DNA from: JBBATK01 sp039810585
Lineage (GTDB): Bacteria; Bacteroidota; Ignavibacteria; Kapaibacteriales; NICIL-2
Assembly: GCA_039810585.1 (NCBI GenBank)
Contig: JBDHXF010000012.1
Coordinates: 1 to 64,000 of the forward strand
DNA length: 64,000 nucleotides
Reading direction: 5' to 3'
Positions 25,809 through 34,570 of this stretch are shown in pieces (the first letter of the stretch is position 1; each line of letters begins with the position of its first letter). Under the pieces are notes generated by a model. It saw only the letters and a list, made by a program, of their open reading frames with translations, did no database searches and had not been told where the DNA came from. A program made the position numbers and the translations under genes.

Positions 25809-25845
25809 AAAAAGGCCACTCTTCGCAAGAAGAATGGCCTTTTTT
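25809..25845 (-). terminator. Terminator after tRNA-Val, usable from both strands
   Basis: AAAAAGGCCA pairs with TGGCCTTTTTT across a loop containing CTTCGCAAGAAG. T-runs occur on both strands, so it can end the tRNA transcript (minus) and the T9SS gene transcript (plus). Confidence 0.8.
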
Positions 25846-25849
25846 GTGT

Positions 25850-25923
25850 GGGCGCTGAGAGATTTGAACTCCCGACCCTCTGCTTGTAAGGCAGATGCTC
25901 TGAACCAGCTGAGCTAAGCGCCC
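25850..25923 (-). tRNA. tRNA-Val (anticodon TAC)
   Basis: A complete 74-nt cloverleaf on the minus strand: acceptor GGGCGCT/AGCGCCC, D-stem GCTC/GAGC, anticodon stem TCTGC/GCAGA with loop CTTACAA (anticodon TAC, reading GUA), five-base variable loop GGGTC, and T-arm GGGAG-TTCAAAT-CTCTC. The 3' CCA is not encoded. Confidence 0.95.
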
Positions 25924-25997
25924 ATCGATGTTTCGATAGGGCTGCGAAGATAGGAAGATTGGCAATTCCGACCAAAAGTATGAGAGTTCGATGGGTA

Positions 25998-26078
25998 AAG
26001 CGAGTGGCTCGCTTTTTGTTAAAACGACGTTTTTGGGCGTTTTCGGAGCATATGTGTTAAAAAGCGAGCCACTCGCTT
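25998..26078. repeat. Paired AAGCGAG palindromes (dispersed repeat, copy 2)
   Basis: Arms AAGCGAGTGGCTCGCTT (25998-26014) and AAGCGAGCCACTCGCTT (26062-26078) surround 47 nt of AT-rich DNA. They match the two arms at 11343-11393 but in the opposite order. The element lies between tRNA-Val and the 3' end of the next T9SS gene. Confidence 0.7.
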
Positions 26079-26133
26079 TCGCTATGCGCGAGGGCAGTGA
26101 CGAAAAACTTTTCGTGGCCAGTGTACTGCCGTA

Positions 26134-26160
26134 GCGAGCAGCATGCTGCTCGAATTATTG
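26134..26160. repeat. Palindrome with GAATTATTG tail at a gene 3' end
   Basis: CGAGCAGCATGCTGCTCG is followed by AATTATTG. The TTA within the tail is, read on the minus strand, the TAA stop codon of the IgGFc-like gene. A similar palindrome-plus-tail occurs at 59811-59848 (GCGCTCGAATAAGAATTATTG core). Confidence 0.5.
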
Positions 26161-28710
26161 CACCAACAGCACTCGGAAACTGAAGCAGCGATTATCGCTG
26201 CCCTTGATGAATACCGTGTAGCTTCCGGTGTCTAAAAAGCCTAGGCGAAGAATGGTGTGGTCATAGAGCTTTTCGAAGGATGCTTGCGTGCGTCCCAAAT
26301 TGTCTATCACTTCAATGTGGGCGTTGCAGGGACCTTCCACGTTGAGCTCGTTGCGTGTTGGGTTGGGATATAATCTCCAGCCGCTCGAGAGTTCATCACT
26401 CACGGATTCCGGGATGATTTTTTCGGCGTAGAGCGAAACGGTATCGCTGACGCAGCCAGTCACGTTGTCGATGGCCTTGACAGAGTAGGTTGCTGTTTGG
26501 GGAATCGTGATGCGGTTTGAATTCTGCCCGCTCATGAGCGTGCCATTTAAGAACCAGTTGAAGTGCAGACTAGGGTTTGTTGGAACACTCAACGTATCGT
26601 CAGATTTATTGATGGCAGTCAAATGCGGCAATGGGTTTACGGTGATCGTTTGTGCTTTCGATGTCGACCATTTGCCATCGCTGTTTTCCGCCTGCACCGT
26701 TATCGAGTACGTGCCGGCCGTGTTGTACACTTCGGTGATCTGCTGCGTTGTATCACCGGTACTCCAGAGAAAGTGTTCGTAGCCGTTACTGCAGCGCAGA
26801 GTGACACTATCACCCTCACATAGAGTACCGGTTCCACTGATACTGATGGTTGGTGGTATGACGGCCTTGCGTGCCTTGAAGTTGAGCGTTAGTGTGGTGT
26901 CGTTTCCGGCGCGGTCGGAGACCGTGAGATACGCCGTGGCGTCCTTTGTCGTGTCGAGCACCACCACGGACCAATTCTGAGAGATAATGTTTTGCGATGT
27001 GATCGGATCGATATTCAGACTGACGTTTGAACTGCCGTAGTTAAGGAAGGCATGCGACAAGTTGCTTCGCAGCGCCGTGTCGTTCGGCATATCCGTTACC
27101 GTTCCCCACGCCGCCGTGTCGGTGGCCGTAACATGGAAATCCGGTGCGTCGCCATCGTTGCTGCGATTTAAATCGAACGAGGAACAACAGGCAAAATTTC
27201 CACTTCCCACGTAGCTACCGCCACAGTAGGTGTAACAGCAAAACTTGGTAGGACAGCGCAGGAACATCAGATCCTTTCCACTAATCACACACTCTTTAAA
27301 TGCATAGCGCGTAGCGCTGCCTGAATTGAATTTATTTGGCTCGGAAACATCTTGTCCAAAGACAGCCGTGAACGGACGCCAATACACGCTTCCGTTCTTC
27401 ATCGTTCCATACTCTAGGTTGGCAGGAATAGCACCGTTGCCGTCGAGTTGAAACACTACCCCTAGGAAGTTCTCCGATAAATACGACGAGCTCACATCCG
27501 GCACGGGAAGAATTGCAGCCATATTGACGAATTGCTCTTCGGGAATCACGCACATCTGGTAGGGCTTGCCATCGCCTAAATAACTACCGGTCTCTCCATC
27601 GGAACACGAATTGAAGACCGTGCCGGATACCGGCGCAGAGGAACTGTAGTACGACACCGTATTCCCGCTTGAATTGGAACGTAGTGAGAAGAATGAATTA
27701 CCGTCAGTTGGCGTTGTACACTGAAGCACACGATAAAACGAGCCGTTGTTGTAGATGCTGGTATTCTTTGTGTTGCCGACCAGTTTGAGAAAGTACGAAG
27801 TGGTGCGACGTGAGTAACGGGGCACTAACAAGGATCGTCCCCATTGATGAACAGGGAGTTGACACTCCGCCAAATATCCCGAAAAGGAACAATCAACTGA
27901 AGGGCTGGTGCCACAGTTTCCGCAAACCACGCTGACATACTTGCTTGCCTTGATAAGCGTGGCACTTAACTCAGTGCTGGCAATGGTTTGACTGGTTGCG
28001 ATCGAGTACACATCTCCCTTGTTGAGCGAGATAGATTTTATCTGTCCAACTTTTTGTCCTCCCGCCGATCCTCCATTGTTGGTTCCACCTAAGGTTATCT
28101 GTACGTTCGTGGAATTTTCAGCTGCGATGATGAGAACTTGGGTCGGGAGCACATAATTTGCTGATCCCCATTTCCAACTCCAGTCTGCACCCGTTGTGAT
28201 GGAATATTGGTTTCCTAAAGCTTGAAGGGGAAGGACTAAGAAACTGTCGGTAGAGTAGTTCGACGACATCACCGCGTTCATGACGATGGGGAAGTCTGCC
28301 AGTACGTGTAGGCCCTTGCCGGGATAAACTTGATCGGAGGGACTAGCCTGATTGTCTGACTTCTGATACACAATCGCACCCGACATCGGAATGGCTACGT
28401 TCATGATCACATTAGCCTGCACACTCACAACCGTGTGAAATGATTGATCAGCGTTTTCGACTATGACCATGCAGTTTTGCGGACAGAAGATGTTCACGTA
28501 GGCGTGCAGTCCAAAGTTCGAAGAGCTCGGCGTTGGAAAGCTGAACCAAAACTCGCGTCCCATGTTTCCGGGCTTATTCGCCTGACTAAAGAAGTCTGCC
28601 TGAGCACTCAACACCGGGGTCTGTACAAGCCCTATCAGTACAGTAACGATCAATAATGCGATTCTTTGTCCAATTTTTCCATTCACGATGGTTTGTACCA
28701 TTCTGGTCAT
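26155..28710 (-). CDS. T9SS cargo protein with IgGFc-binding-like N-terminal region and Ig-like domains
   Basis: 851 residues from the ATG at 28710, the second of two adjacent ATGs and the one six bases after AGGAG. A signal peptide follows (RIALLIVTVLIGLVQTPVLSAQ). Residues 30-450 include GREFWFSFPTPSS, GLHVLADFPIVMNAVMSSNY and FLVLPLQALGNQYSI, the pattern of the IgGFc-binding-protein N-terminal domain found in many secreted FCB proteins. Ig/PKD-like domains follow (TLCEGDSVTLRCSNGYEHF, then WSTGDTTQQIT). A T9SS type A sorting domain closes the protein (WRLYPNPTRNELNVEG, then GSYTVFIKG). Many Cys residues occur in mid-protein (CPTKFCCYTYCGG). It probably acts on the cell surface as a binding or adhesion protein. 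Single-gene unit. Confidence 0.85.
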   Translation of the reverse strand: MTRMVQTIVNGKIGQRIALLIVTVLIGLVQTPVLSAQADFFSQANKPGNMGREFWFSFPTPSSSNFGLHAYVNIFCPQNCMVIVENADQSFHTVVSVQANVIMNVAIPMSGAIVYQKSDNQASPSDQVYPGKGLHVLADFPIVMNAVMSSNYSTDSFLVLPLQALGNQYSITTGADWSWKWGSANYVLPTQVLIIAAENSTNVQITLGGTNNGGSAGGQKVGQIKSISLNKGDVYSIATSQTIASTELSATLIKASKYVSVVCGNCGTSPSVDCSFSGYLAECQLPVHQWGRSLLVPRYSRRTTSYFLKLVGNTKNTSIYNNGSFYRVLQCTTPTDGNSFFSLRSNSSGNTVSYYSSSAPVSGTVFNSCSDGETGSYLGDGKPYQMCVIPEEQFVNMAAILPVPDVSSSYLSENFLGVVFQLDGNGAIPANLEYGTMKNGSVYWRPFTAVFGQDVSEPNKFNSGSATRYAFKECVISGKDLMFLRCPTKFCCYTYCGGSYVGSGNFACCSSFDLNRSNDGDAPDFHVTATDTAAWGTVTDMPNDTALRSNLSHAFLNYGSSNVSLNIDPITSQNIISQNWSVVVLDTTKDATAYLTVSDRAGNDTTLTLNFKARKAVIPPTISISGTGTLCEGDSVTLRCSNGYEHFLWSTGDTTQQITEVYNTAGTYSITVQAENSDGKWSTSKAQTITVNPLPHLTAINKSDDTLSVPTNPSLHFNWFLNGTLMSGQNSNRITIPQTATYSVKAIDNVTGCVSDTVSLYAEKIIPESVSDELSSGWRLYPNPTRNELNVEGPCNAHIEVIDNLGRTQASFEKLYDHTILRLGFLDTGSYTVFIKGSDNRCFSFRVLLVQ

Positions 28711-28919
28711 CATCTTCTCCTGACCTGTAGTGGGATAAAGCGGTGCACGTCGCGGATCTCCATCCGCAGACACCATGATGTCTCCTCCGACATCGTTACT
28801 CGTGTGTATCTGCCTAGAATAACAATCGAATGCTTCGATCAATTCGCTACAATAGAGGGAAAACGCAATGTTTTTTGTTCCTTTCATCTTTCGAAAGGAA
28901 GTAATGCAGAATATTTCCA

Positions 28920-28927
28920 CAAAAATA
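28920..28927 (-). promoter_or_regulatory. Candidate -7 promoter element of the IgGFc-like gene
   Basis: TATTTTTG on the minus strand matches TAnnTTTG and predicts a leader of about 200 nt before the start at 28710. The leader (28711-28919) contains no recognised element; the remaining DNA to 29013 is featureless. Confidence 0.4.
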
Positions 28928-29013
28928 GGACATAGAGCGCTTTTTGGATGAATTCATCACGTCACACTCTACTGCTCTTGTCAAGGTGAAGGAGGGAGAA
29001 ACGAGCGGTCTTT

Positions 29014-30366
29014 TCACGAATGTTTCTTGAGAAGTGATCCTAACGCACGTTCTGCGTCCTTCCAGGGCACTCTTTTTGTCGCTTGCTCCATCTGCTCTCG
29101 GATGAGTTCAAAACCCGGTTGAGCGATACTACCCTCATGCGATCCCACAGTGTTCTGGGGATCCGGCGCCTGCTCTTGGTACTCGTCGTTCACGATGGAT
29201 TCTGCAATCTTGCGGTAGGCATCGCGAAAGGATAGTCCTTGTTGTACCAAGGCATGTACGGCATCGACACTGTAGAGATAACGATACACCTCGCCCTTCA
29301 TTGCATCTGCTCTCGGTTCCAAGACAGGTACAATTTGGAGAACCATGCTTAAGCAGCTCTGCAGTTCGTCAAATGCAGGCATGATGAGCTCCTTGAGAAT
29401 CTGCACATCACGGTGGTATCCGGACGGCAGATTAGTCATCACCATCATGATGTCGTTCGGCAATGCCTGCAAGCGATTGCATTTGGCTCGAATGAGCTCG
29501 AACACATCCGGATTATTCTTATGTGGCATCAAGCTCGATCCAGTGGTGTATTCCGCCGGAAGCTTCAGGAAACCAAAGTTTTGTGAACAGTACAAACACA
29601 CGTCCATCGCCATTCTGCCGATTGTCGACGCGATCGCGGCGATGCTCTGTGCGCATACACGCTCGCTCTTTCCACGTGTCATTTGCGCGTAGACAGAGCT
29701 GACGTTCATCAGCTCAAATCCCAACAGTTCCGTGGTTCGCTGTCGATTGAGCGCAAATGTCGATCCGTACCCTGCAGCCGATCCGAGTGGATTCTTATTG
29801 ACCACTCTGTAAGCAGCGCTGAGTAACTCCATGTCATCCACGAGCGACTCCGCCCACGCACCAAACCAAAGTCCGAAGGACGATGGCATCGCCACCTGAA
29901 AGTGCGTATATCCTGCCAGTGGCACATCTCTATAGCGTTCTGCCATGCTCATCAAGAGCTCAAATACCTCCACTACCTGTGCCTGCAGTTGGGCAAGCTG
30001 TGTTCTCATCCACATCTTCAAATCGACCAACACCTGGTCGTTACGCGATCTGCCGGTGTGAATCTTTTTTCCACTCTCGCCAATTCTCTGCGTCAGTAAG
30101 GCCTCAACGTAGGAATGCACATCCTCCGCACTCTCCGGTATGCGGAATTGTTCCGACTCTATGTCTTGAGCGATATCGCGTAGCGCCGACACCAGCTGCT
30201 CGCTCTCGGAATCGCTGATGATGCCCTGCTCGGCTACCATGATGGCATGGGCAATGGAGCCGGCTACATCGTAGAGCGCCAAGAGTTGATCAAACTCTCT
30301 GTCTCGACCAACCGTAAATCGCTCGACACTCTGACTCGTCTGCCGACCTTTGTCCCACAACTTCAT
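29014..30366 (-). CDS. argH: Argininosuccinate lyase
   Basis: 450 residues. Last step of arginine synthesis: argininosuccinate to arginine plus fumarate, in the cytoplasm. The superfamily signature GSSLMPHKNNPD carries the catalytic Ser loop; other conserved blocks are SRNDQVLVDLKMW, AGYTHFQVAMPS (catalytic His) and NKNPLGSAAGYGS. The N-terminus is short but complete (MKLWDKGR). It overlaps the argE-like gene by 4 nt (ATGA) and is the last gene of the arginine operon. The C-terminal part (ADAMKGEVYRYLYSVDAVHALV) is normal. No terminator is evident downstream. Confidence 0.96.
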   Translation of the reverse strand: MKLWDKGRQTSQSVERFTVGRDREFDQLLALYDVAGSIAHAIMVAEQGIISDSESEQLVSALRDIAQDIESEQFRIPESAEDVHSYVEALLTQRIGESGKKIHTGRSRNDQVLVDLKMWMRTQLAQLQAQVVEVFELLMSMAERYRDVPLAGYTHFQVAMPSSFGLWFGAWAESLVDDMELLSAAYRVVNKNPLGSAAGYGSTFALNRQRTTELLGFELMNVSSVYAQMTRGKSERVCAQSIAAIASTIGRMAMDVCLYCSQNFGFLKLPAEYTTGSSLMPHKNNPDVFELIRAKCNRLQALPNDIMMVMTNLPSGYHRDVQILKELIMPAFDELQSCLSMVLQIVPVLEPRADAMKGEVYRYLYSVDAVHALVQQGLSFRDAYRKIAESIVNDEYQEQAPDPQNTVGSHEGSIAQPGFELIREQMEQATKRVPWKDAERALGSLLKKHS

Positions 30367-31529
30367 GCGTCTTCTCCCTCTTCGTTTCCGTTGTTGAGTA
30401 ACTCCATAACTGTGGTCACGAGTCGGATCAATCCCGCTACGCCTCCACGTATTTCCTGCTCATACACAAACTCGTCAGCCGTGTGCGAACGTGAGCTAGA
30501 TCCCGGTCCGATCTTCACGCTTGGCATGCTGAGCAATGCTTGATCCGATAGCGTGGGCGATCCATAAGTCTCCATACTCAACCGTCGCGCTGCCCTCACC
30601 AGCACATGGTTCTCCGATATATGCGAGGGTTGTAAGCGTTTTGATACATCGGAAATCTGTGAGCTCAGATGTTGTTCGATGATATTCAGTGTCTGCTCGT
30701 TCGTGTAGGCATCCGTGGTGCGCACGTCCACTGTGAACTCACAGCGATCCGGCACCACATTGTGCTGCGTTCCGGCGTTAATGATGGTGGTGGTCATCTT
30801 GACGGGACCGAGCGCTGTCGACACCTTGTCGAACTGATAGCTGTGTAACCAAGCGATGTCCTTCATCGCAATGTCGATGGCATTGAGCCCTTCATTACGC
30901 GCAGCGTGTCCGCTGCGCCCTAGTGCTGTGCATCGTAACACCATCAGACCCTTCTCTGCCGTCGCCATTTGCATCTCCGTTGGCTCACCAACCAGTGCCG
31001 CGTCGATACGAGGCAATTCGGGTAACAGTGCCACAATACCGTCTGCACCACTTATCTCCTCTTCAGCCGTCGGCGCATAAATCAGATTAAAAGGCAAATC
31101 CAAGCGATCCATGAAATGAAGAAAGACCATAGCATAACACACGAGCGATGCACCGGCATCGTTCGAACCCAGTCCGTAGATCTTTCCCTCCACCACGTCT
31201 GCGCCATGCGGATCCCGCGTCCAGTCCTTGTTGGCTTTCACCGTATCAACATGCGAATTCAACAACACGGTAAACTTCGACGGATCGAATACCTTATTGC
31301 ACGTCCAGAGGTTGTTCTTAACACGATGCACCGTCGCTCCTCGCGCCTGCAAGAATTTCTGCAGATGCGTCGTAGCGGCGTCCTCCTCGCGACTCAGCGA
31401 GGGTATGGCGATGAGCTCCCGTAGCAAGGTTGTTGCTTGCTCAGCCCAATGATCTATAAGAGCAGTACTATGCACGCGCTGTGTTTTTATGTATGACTTC
31501 TTGATTGCCTGTCGGCATCGCTCTTGCAC
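30363..31529 (-). CDS. argE: M20 deacylase, ArgE-type (N-acyl-ornithine/citrulline deacylase)
   Basis: 388 residues from a GTG at 31529; an internal GTG at 31475 would give 370 residues, nearer the family length, so the start is uncertain. M20 metallopeptidase residues are present: HVDTVKANKDW (first metal His and Asp), GLGSNDAGASLVC (bridging Asp), TAEEEISGADG (catalytic Glu pair), GEPTEMQ and the C-terminal SHTADEFV His. Because the carbamoyltransferase in this operon is of the N-acyl-ornithine type, the enzyme probably deacylates N-acetyl- or N-succinyl-citrulline rather than acetylornithine. It overlaps argH and follows argB by 23 nt. Confidence 0.9.
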   Translation of the reverse strand: MQERCRQAIKKSYIKTQRVHSTALIDHWAEQATTLLRELIAIPSLSREEDAATTHLQKFLQARGATVHRVKNNLWTCNKVFDPSKFTVLLNSHVDTVKANKDWTRDPHGADVVEGKIYGLGSNDAGASLVCYAMVFLHFMDRLDLPFNLIYAPTAEEEISGADGIVALLPELPRIDAALVGEPTEMQMATAEKGLMVLRCTALGRSGHAARNEGLNAIDIAMKDIAWLHSYQFDKVSTALGPVKMTTTIINAGTQHNVVPDRCEFTVDVRTTDAYTNEQTLNIIEQHLSSQISDVSKRLQPSHISENHVLVRAARRLSMETYGSPTLSDQALLSMPSVKIGPGSSSRSHTADEFVYEQEIRGGVAGLIRLVTTVMELLNNGNEEGEDA

Positions 31530-31552
31530 CGTCTATACTATCCTCACTATCA

Positions 31553-32338
31553 TCACAATGGCCCCACCTGACCTCGAATCAGGGTTCCGGAGCTAAGGTC
31601 TCGCCATGAACACACGTGCACCTGAACTCCAGCGTCGGCAAGCACAAAGGCATTATCCAACTTTGCAATCATGCCCTTTGCAATATGTCCACTGGATCGA
31701 AGCGCTTTGTATTCTTCATGACTAAGGGTGGACATCACTGACGACTCATCTTCCACGTCACGAAGGACGCCTGCTTTGTCCATGAGTAGAAGCACACGGA
31801 CATGACGCTGTGTGCGCATGGACATCGCCACGGCTGCTGCAATCGTGTCGGCATTCGTGTTGAGAAGTTGTCCTTTGCCATTGTGCGTCAATGGCGCAAG
31901 GACCGGCATCAGTCCGGCATCCAACAAGCTATCGAACAGCTTATCGTTAACGGCGTCAATATCGCCAACAAAGCCATAGTCGATGGTTGCATGTTCGCGC
32001 TTGTGTGCTGTCATGGCATTGCCGTCCACGCCGCACAAACCAAGGGCGTTGACGCCCATCGCCTGAAGCTCCGCTACTAACTGCTTGTTGATCAGGCCGG
32101 CGTAGGTCATGGTGACCACACGAAGCGTTGCGGCGTCGGTAAGGCGACGTCCCTCCAGCATCCGCGTCTGCACTCCAAGCTCAGCACTCAATTCTGTCGC
32201 AACCTTTCCGCCTCCATGCACCAGTACACACTGCTCAGCCGCATTCAACAAACTGCGTAGTGAGGCGAACACAGCATGCCGCCGGTTGACATCGTCCACC
32301 ACATCGCCACCGAGTTTTATGATGTTGAGCGTTTTCAT
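31553..32338 (-). CDS. argB: N-acetylglutamate kinase (ArgB family)
   Basis: 261 residues of the amino-acid kinase fold. It phosphorylates N-acylglutamate, the second step of arginine synthesis. Visible motifs are IKLGGDVVDD at the start (phosphate loop), VLVHGGGKVATEL (substrate binding), NTNADTIAAAVAM, and LLMDKAGVLRD in the ATP-binding part. In Bacteroidota this enzyme may act on the succinylated substrate. It is preceded by a 217-nt gap holding five 23-bp tandem repeats and a hairpin repeat, unusual inside an operon. Confidence 0.95.
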   Translation of the reverse strand: MKTLNIIKLGGDVVDDVNRRHAVFASLRSLLNAAEQCVLVHGGGKVATELSAELGVQTRMLEGRRLTDAATLRVVTMTYAGLINKQLVAELQAMGVNALGLCGVDGNAMTAHKREHATIDYGFVGDIDAVNDKLFDSLLDAGLMPVLAPLTHNGKGQLLNTNADTIAAAVAMSMRTQRHVRVLLLMDKAGVLRDVEDESSVMSTLSHEEYKALRSSGHIAKGMIAKLDNAFVLADAGVQVHVCSWRDLSSGTLIRGQVGPL

Positions 32339-32371
32339 CTGGGTTGCACTCAGTCCATGCCGTTTGAGTAT

Positions 32372-32482
32372 TCTCTGCTTGAGGTATTCACTACTCTCTG
32401 CTTGAGGTATTCACTATTCTCTGCTTGAGGTATTCACTACTCTCTGCTTGAGGTATTCACGATTCTCTGCTTGGGATATTTA
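32372..32482. repeat. Five tandem 23-bp repeats within the arginine operon
   Basis: The unit TCTCTGCTTGAGGTATTCAC plus three bases (TAC, TAT or GAT) starts at 32372, 32395, 32418, 32441 and 32464, the last unit being truncated. The variation is confined to two positions. It fills most of the gap between the carbamoyltransferase gene and argB. Confidence 0.9.
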
Positions 32483-32485
32483 TCA

Positions 32486-32520
32486 GTACGGCGCAAGCGC
32501 CGTACGTATGAAAAATCTCC
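32486..32520 (+). repeat. Palindrome-plus-tail repeat (copy 2)
   Basis: GTACGGCGCAAGCGCCGTAC, a perfect palindrome around AA, is followed by GTATGAAAAATCTCC. The tail resembles GAATAAGAAATCTCC of the copies at 42705 and 52241. It lies 36 nt beyond the stop of the carbamoyltransferase gene. Confidence 0.65.
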
Positions 32521-32555
32521 TGAACGATTTCTGTCTTATTCCGTCACGCGCGCAT

Positions 32556-33503
32556 TCAATTCGTGTGCAGCATGGTGTGGAGAATGGTTTGCATACTCAC
32601 CACGCGGTTAGCGGCTTGCTCCACAACGATGGACGAGGCGGAGTTCAGGACGCCGTCGGACACGATGACGTTGCGACGAACGGGCAGGCAGTGCATGAAG
32701 CGTGCGTTGTTGGTGAGCGACATCTTCTGCTCGGTGATTTGCCAGGATGTGTCTTGCGACAAAACCTTTCCGTACTGCTCGTAGCTCGACCAATTCTTGG
32801 TATACACGAAGTCAGCCCCGCGCAACGCAGCGTCTTGATCGTGCGTGATCTCCGCAGTCCCGCTAAACTCGCTCGCCAGCTCATATCCGGGCGGATGAGC
32901 GATAACCAGATCGTAGTTCATAGCCAGACTCCACTCGGCAAAGGAATTAGCTACCGCCTGCGGCAAGGCTTTTGGATGTGGTGCCCACGTGAGCACAACG
33001 CGAGGACGCTCCCGTTGTTTGTACTGCTCAATCGTGATTATATCAGCAAATGACTGTAAGGGATGCCTCGTTGCTGATTCCAAACTGATGAGCGGCACAG
33101 TGGCGTGGCGGGCGAATGATTCCATGACCTCTTCGGCGTAGTCAGCGTCGCGATCTTTCAGTCCTGCAAAGGCGCGTATGCCGAGAATTTCGCAGTACTC
33201 CGACATTACCGCCGCGGCTTCTTGAACGTGCTCGCTCGCCGCTCCGTCCATAACGACACCGTCTCGTGTTTCGAGAGTCCAAGAATCACTGCCCACATTC
33301 ATCACCATCACGTCCATCCCCAGATTATACGCCGCGCGTTGCGAACTCATGCGGGTACGCAGACTGGGGTTGAAGAATAGGAGTCCTAAACACTTGTGCG
33401 CTCCCTCACCGAACGACGCGAGGGGACGACTCTTATGTACCAGCGCGCGCTCCAAGAGATCCGGCAAGCTTGAACAATCGTGAACAGAGAAAAATCGTTT
33501 CAT
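32556..33503 (-). CDS. argF': N-acyl-L-ornithine carbamoyltransferase (ArgF' type)
   Basis: 315 residues of the carbamoyltransferase family. The carbamoyl-phosphate loop reads FFNPSLRTRMSSQ and the second substrate region MHCLPVRRNVIVSD; HPLQSFADI is also typical. The shape of these motifs and the length match the acetylornithine (Xanthomonas) and succinylornithine (Bacteroides) enzymes rather than ordinary ornithine carbamoyltransferase, which has STRTR and HCLP followed by other residues. It would carbamoylate N-acyl-ornithine so that the acyl group is removed only afterwards by ArgE. I cannot say whether the acyl group is acetyl or succinyl. It lies 101 nt after argC. Confidence 0.9.
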   Translation of the reverse strand: MKRFFSVHDCSSLPDLLERALVHKSRPLASFGEGAHKCLGLLFFNPSLRTRMSSQRAAYNLGMDVMVMNVGSDSWTLETRDGVVMDGAASEHVQEAAAVMSEYCEILGIRAFAGLKDRDADYAEEVMESFARHATVPLISLESATRHPLQSFADIITIEQYKQRERPRVVLTWAPHPKALPQAVANSFAEWSLAMNYDLVIAHPPGYELASEFSGTAEITHDQDAALRGADFVYTKNWSSYEQYGKVLSQDTSWQITEQKMSLTNNARFMHCLPVRRNVIVSDGVLNSASSIVVEQAANRVVSMQTILHTMLHTN

Positions 33504-33604
33504 GGTTGAGGCGCGTAAAAATCAAAACAACAATTGGTCACCTTCATCATAGCGATAGCACTGCAGGTCGGCTGACATTCCGATGCTCTGTGCAGTTTCT
33601 CAGC

Positions 33605-34570
33605 TTAGAAGGCAATGGCTTTGAGCTGCAAGGCAGTTCCTTCGTCGTAGCCTTGCATCAGATTCATATTCTGCACAGCTTGTCCGGAAGCACCCTTGAG
33701 CAGATTGTCGACGACACAGACCATGAATGCTTGCGAGCCATGCTTTGAAACCTGCAGCAGAGCTTTATTAGTATTCACCACACGCTTGAGGTCGGGCGAA
33801 TCGTCCACCACATGCACGAAAGGATGATCCTTGTAATACTCGCGAAATAGACTCTGCAGTTCAGACTCGCTGAGCGTGCAGGCTGTGTAGGCACTCGCAA
33901 GAATTCCGCGACTGAAGTTTCCGCGCAGGGGAATGAAATGCAGCGAGTGATTAAAGTCGCTTTGCAGTTGTGAGACCGACTGACGGATCTCGGGCAGGTG
34001 TTGATGGTTGAATGCTTTGTACACCTGCACGTTGTTGGTGCGCCAGGAAAAGTGCACGCTGTCCTGATTCTTCCGTCCCGCTCCTGTCGACCCCGTTATA
34101 GCTTGCACGTGCACATCATGACGAAGTACCGACGCTGCAGCCAGTGGCAGCAAACAGAGCTGGATGGCAGTAGCAAAGCAGCCGGGATTGGCTACATGGT
34201 TGGCATGACGAATAGCATCGCGTTGCAATTCGGGAAGGCCGTAGATGAAGTCGTGCGACGCATCGCTCACACGAAACTCATTGCTGAGGTCAATGATCTT
34301 CGCTGTGCTCAAGTGCGGATGAGCTTTGAGAAACTCGCCGGAATGACCGTGGTCAAGACAAAGAAACACCACATCGAGTGAGCTGGGGAGTTGGTCTGTG
34401 AAGCGAAGTTCGGTGTCACCAACAAGATCCTGATGCACATCGGACACCAGAGCGCCGGCACTGGATGTGCTGTACAGACACTCAAGTCGGACTTCTGGAT
34501 GATGCAGCAGAATTCGGATCAGCTCACCCGCTGTGTAGCCGGCTGAGCCGACAATGCCGACGCGGGTCAT
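33605..34570 (-). CDS. argC: N-acetyl-gamma-glutamyl-phosphate reductase
   Basis: 321 residues. It reduces N-acylglutamyl phosphate to the semialdehyde with NADPH. The N-terminal dinucleotide-binding motif is VGIVGSAGYTAGELIRIL; the catalytic Cys is in HVANPGCFATAIQL and the catalytic His in HFIPLRGNFSRGI. The ATG overlaps the argG stop by 4 nt, indicating translational coupling. argD, which normally acts on the ArgC product, is not found beside it. Confidence 0.95.
   Translation of the reverse strand: MTRVGIVGSAGYTAGELIRILLHHPEVRLECLYSTSSAGALVSDVHQDLVGDTELRFTDQLPSSLDVVFLCLDHGHSGEFLKAHPHLSTAKIIDLSNEFRVSDASHDFIYGLPELQRDAIRHANHVANPGCFATAIQLCLLPLAAASVLRHDVHVQAITGSTGAGRKNQDSVHFSWRTNNVQVYKAFNHQHLPEIRQSVSQLQSDFNHSLHFIPLRGNFSRGILASAYTACTLSESELQSLFREYYKDHPFVHVVDDSPDLKRVVNTNKALLQVSKHGSQAFMVCVVDNLLKGASGQAVQNMNLMQGYDEGTALQLKAIAF

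Noticed and set aside
25998..26078. Insertion sequence ends
   Set aside because: Only 47 nt lie between the arms, with no transposase and no clear target duplication.
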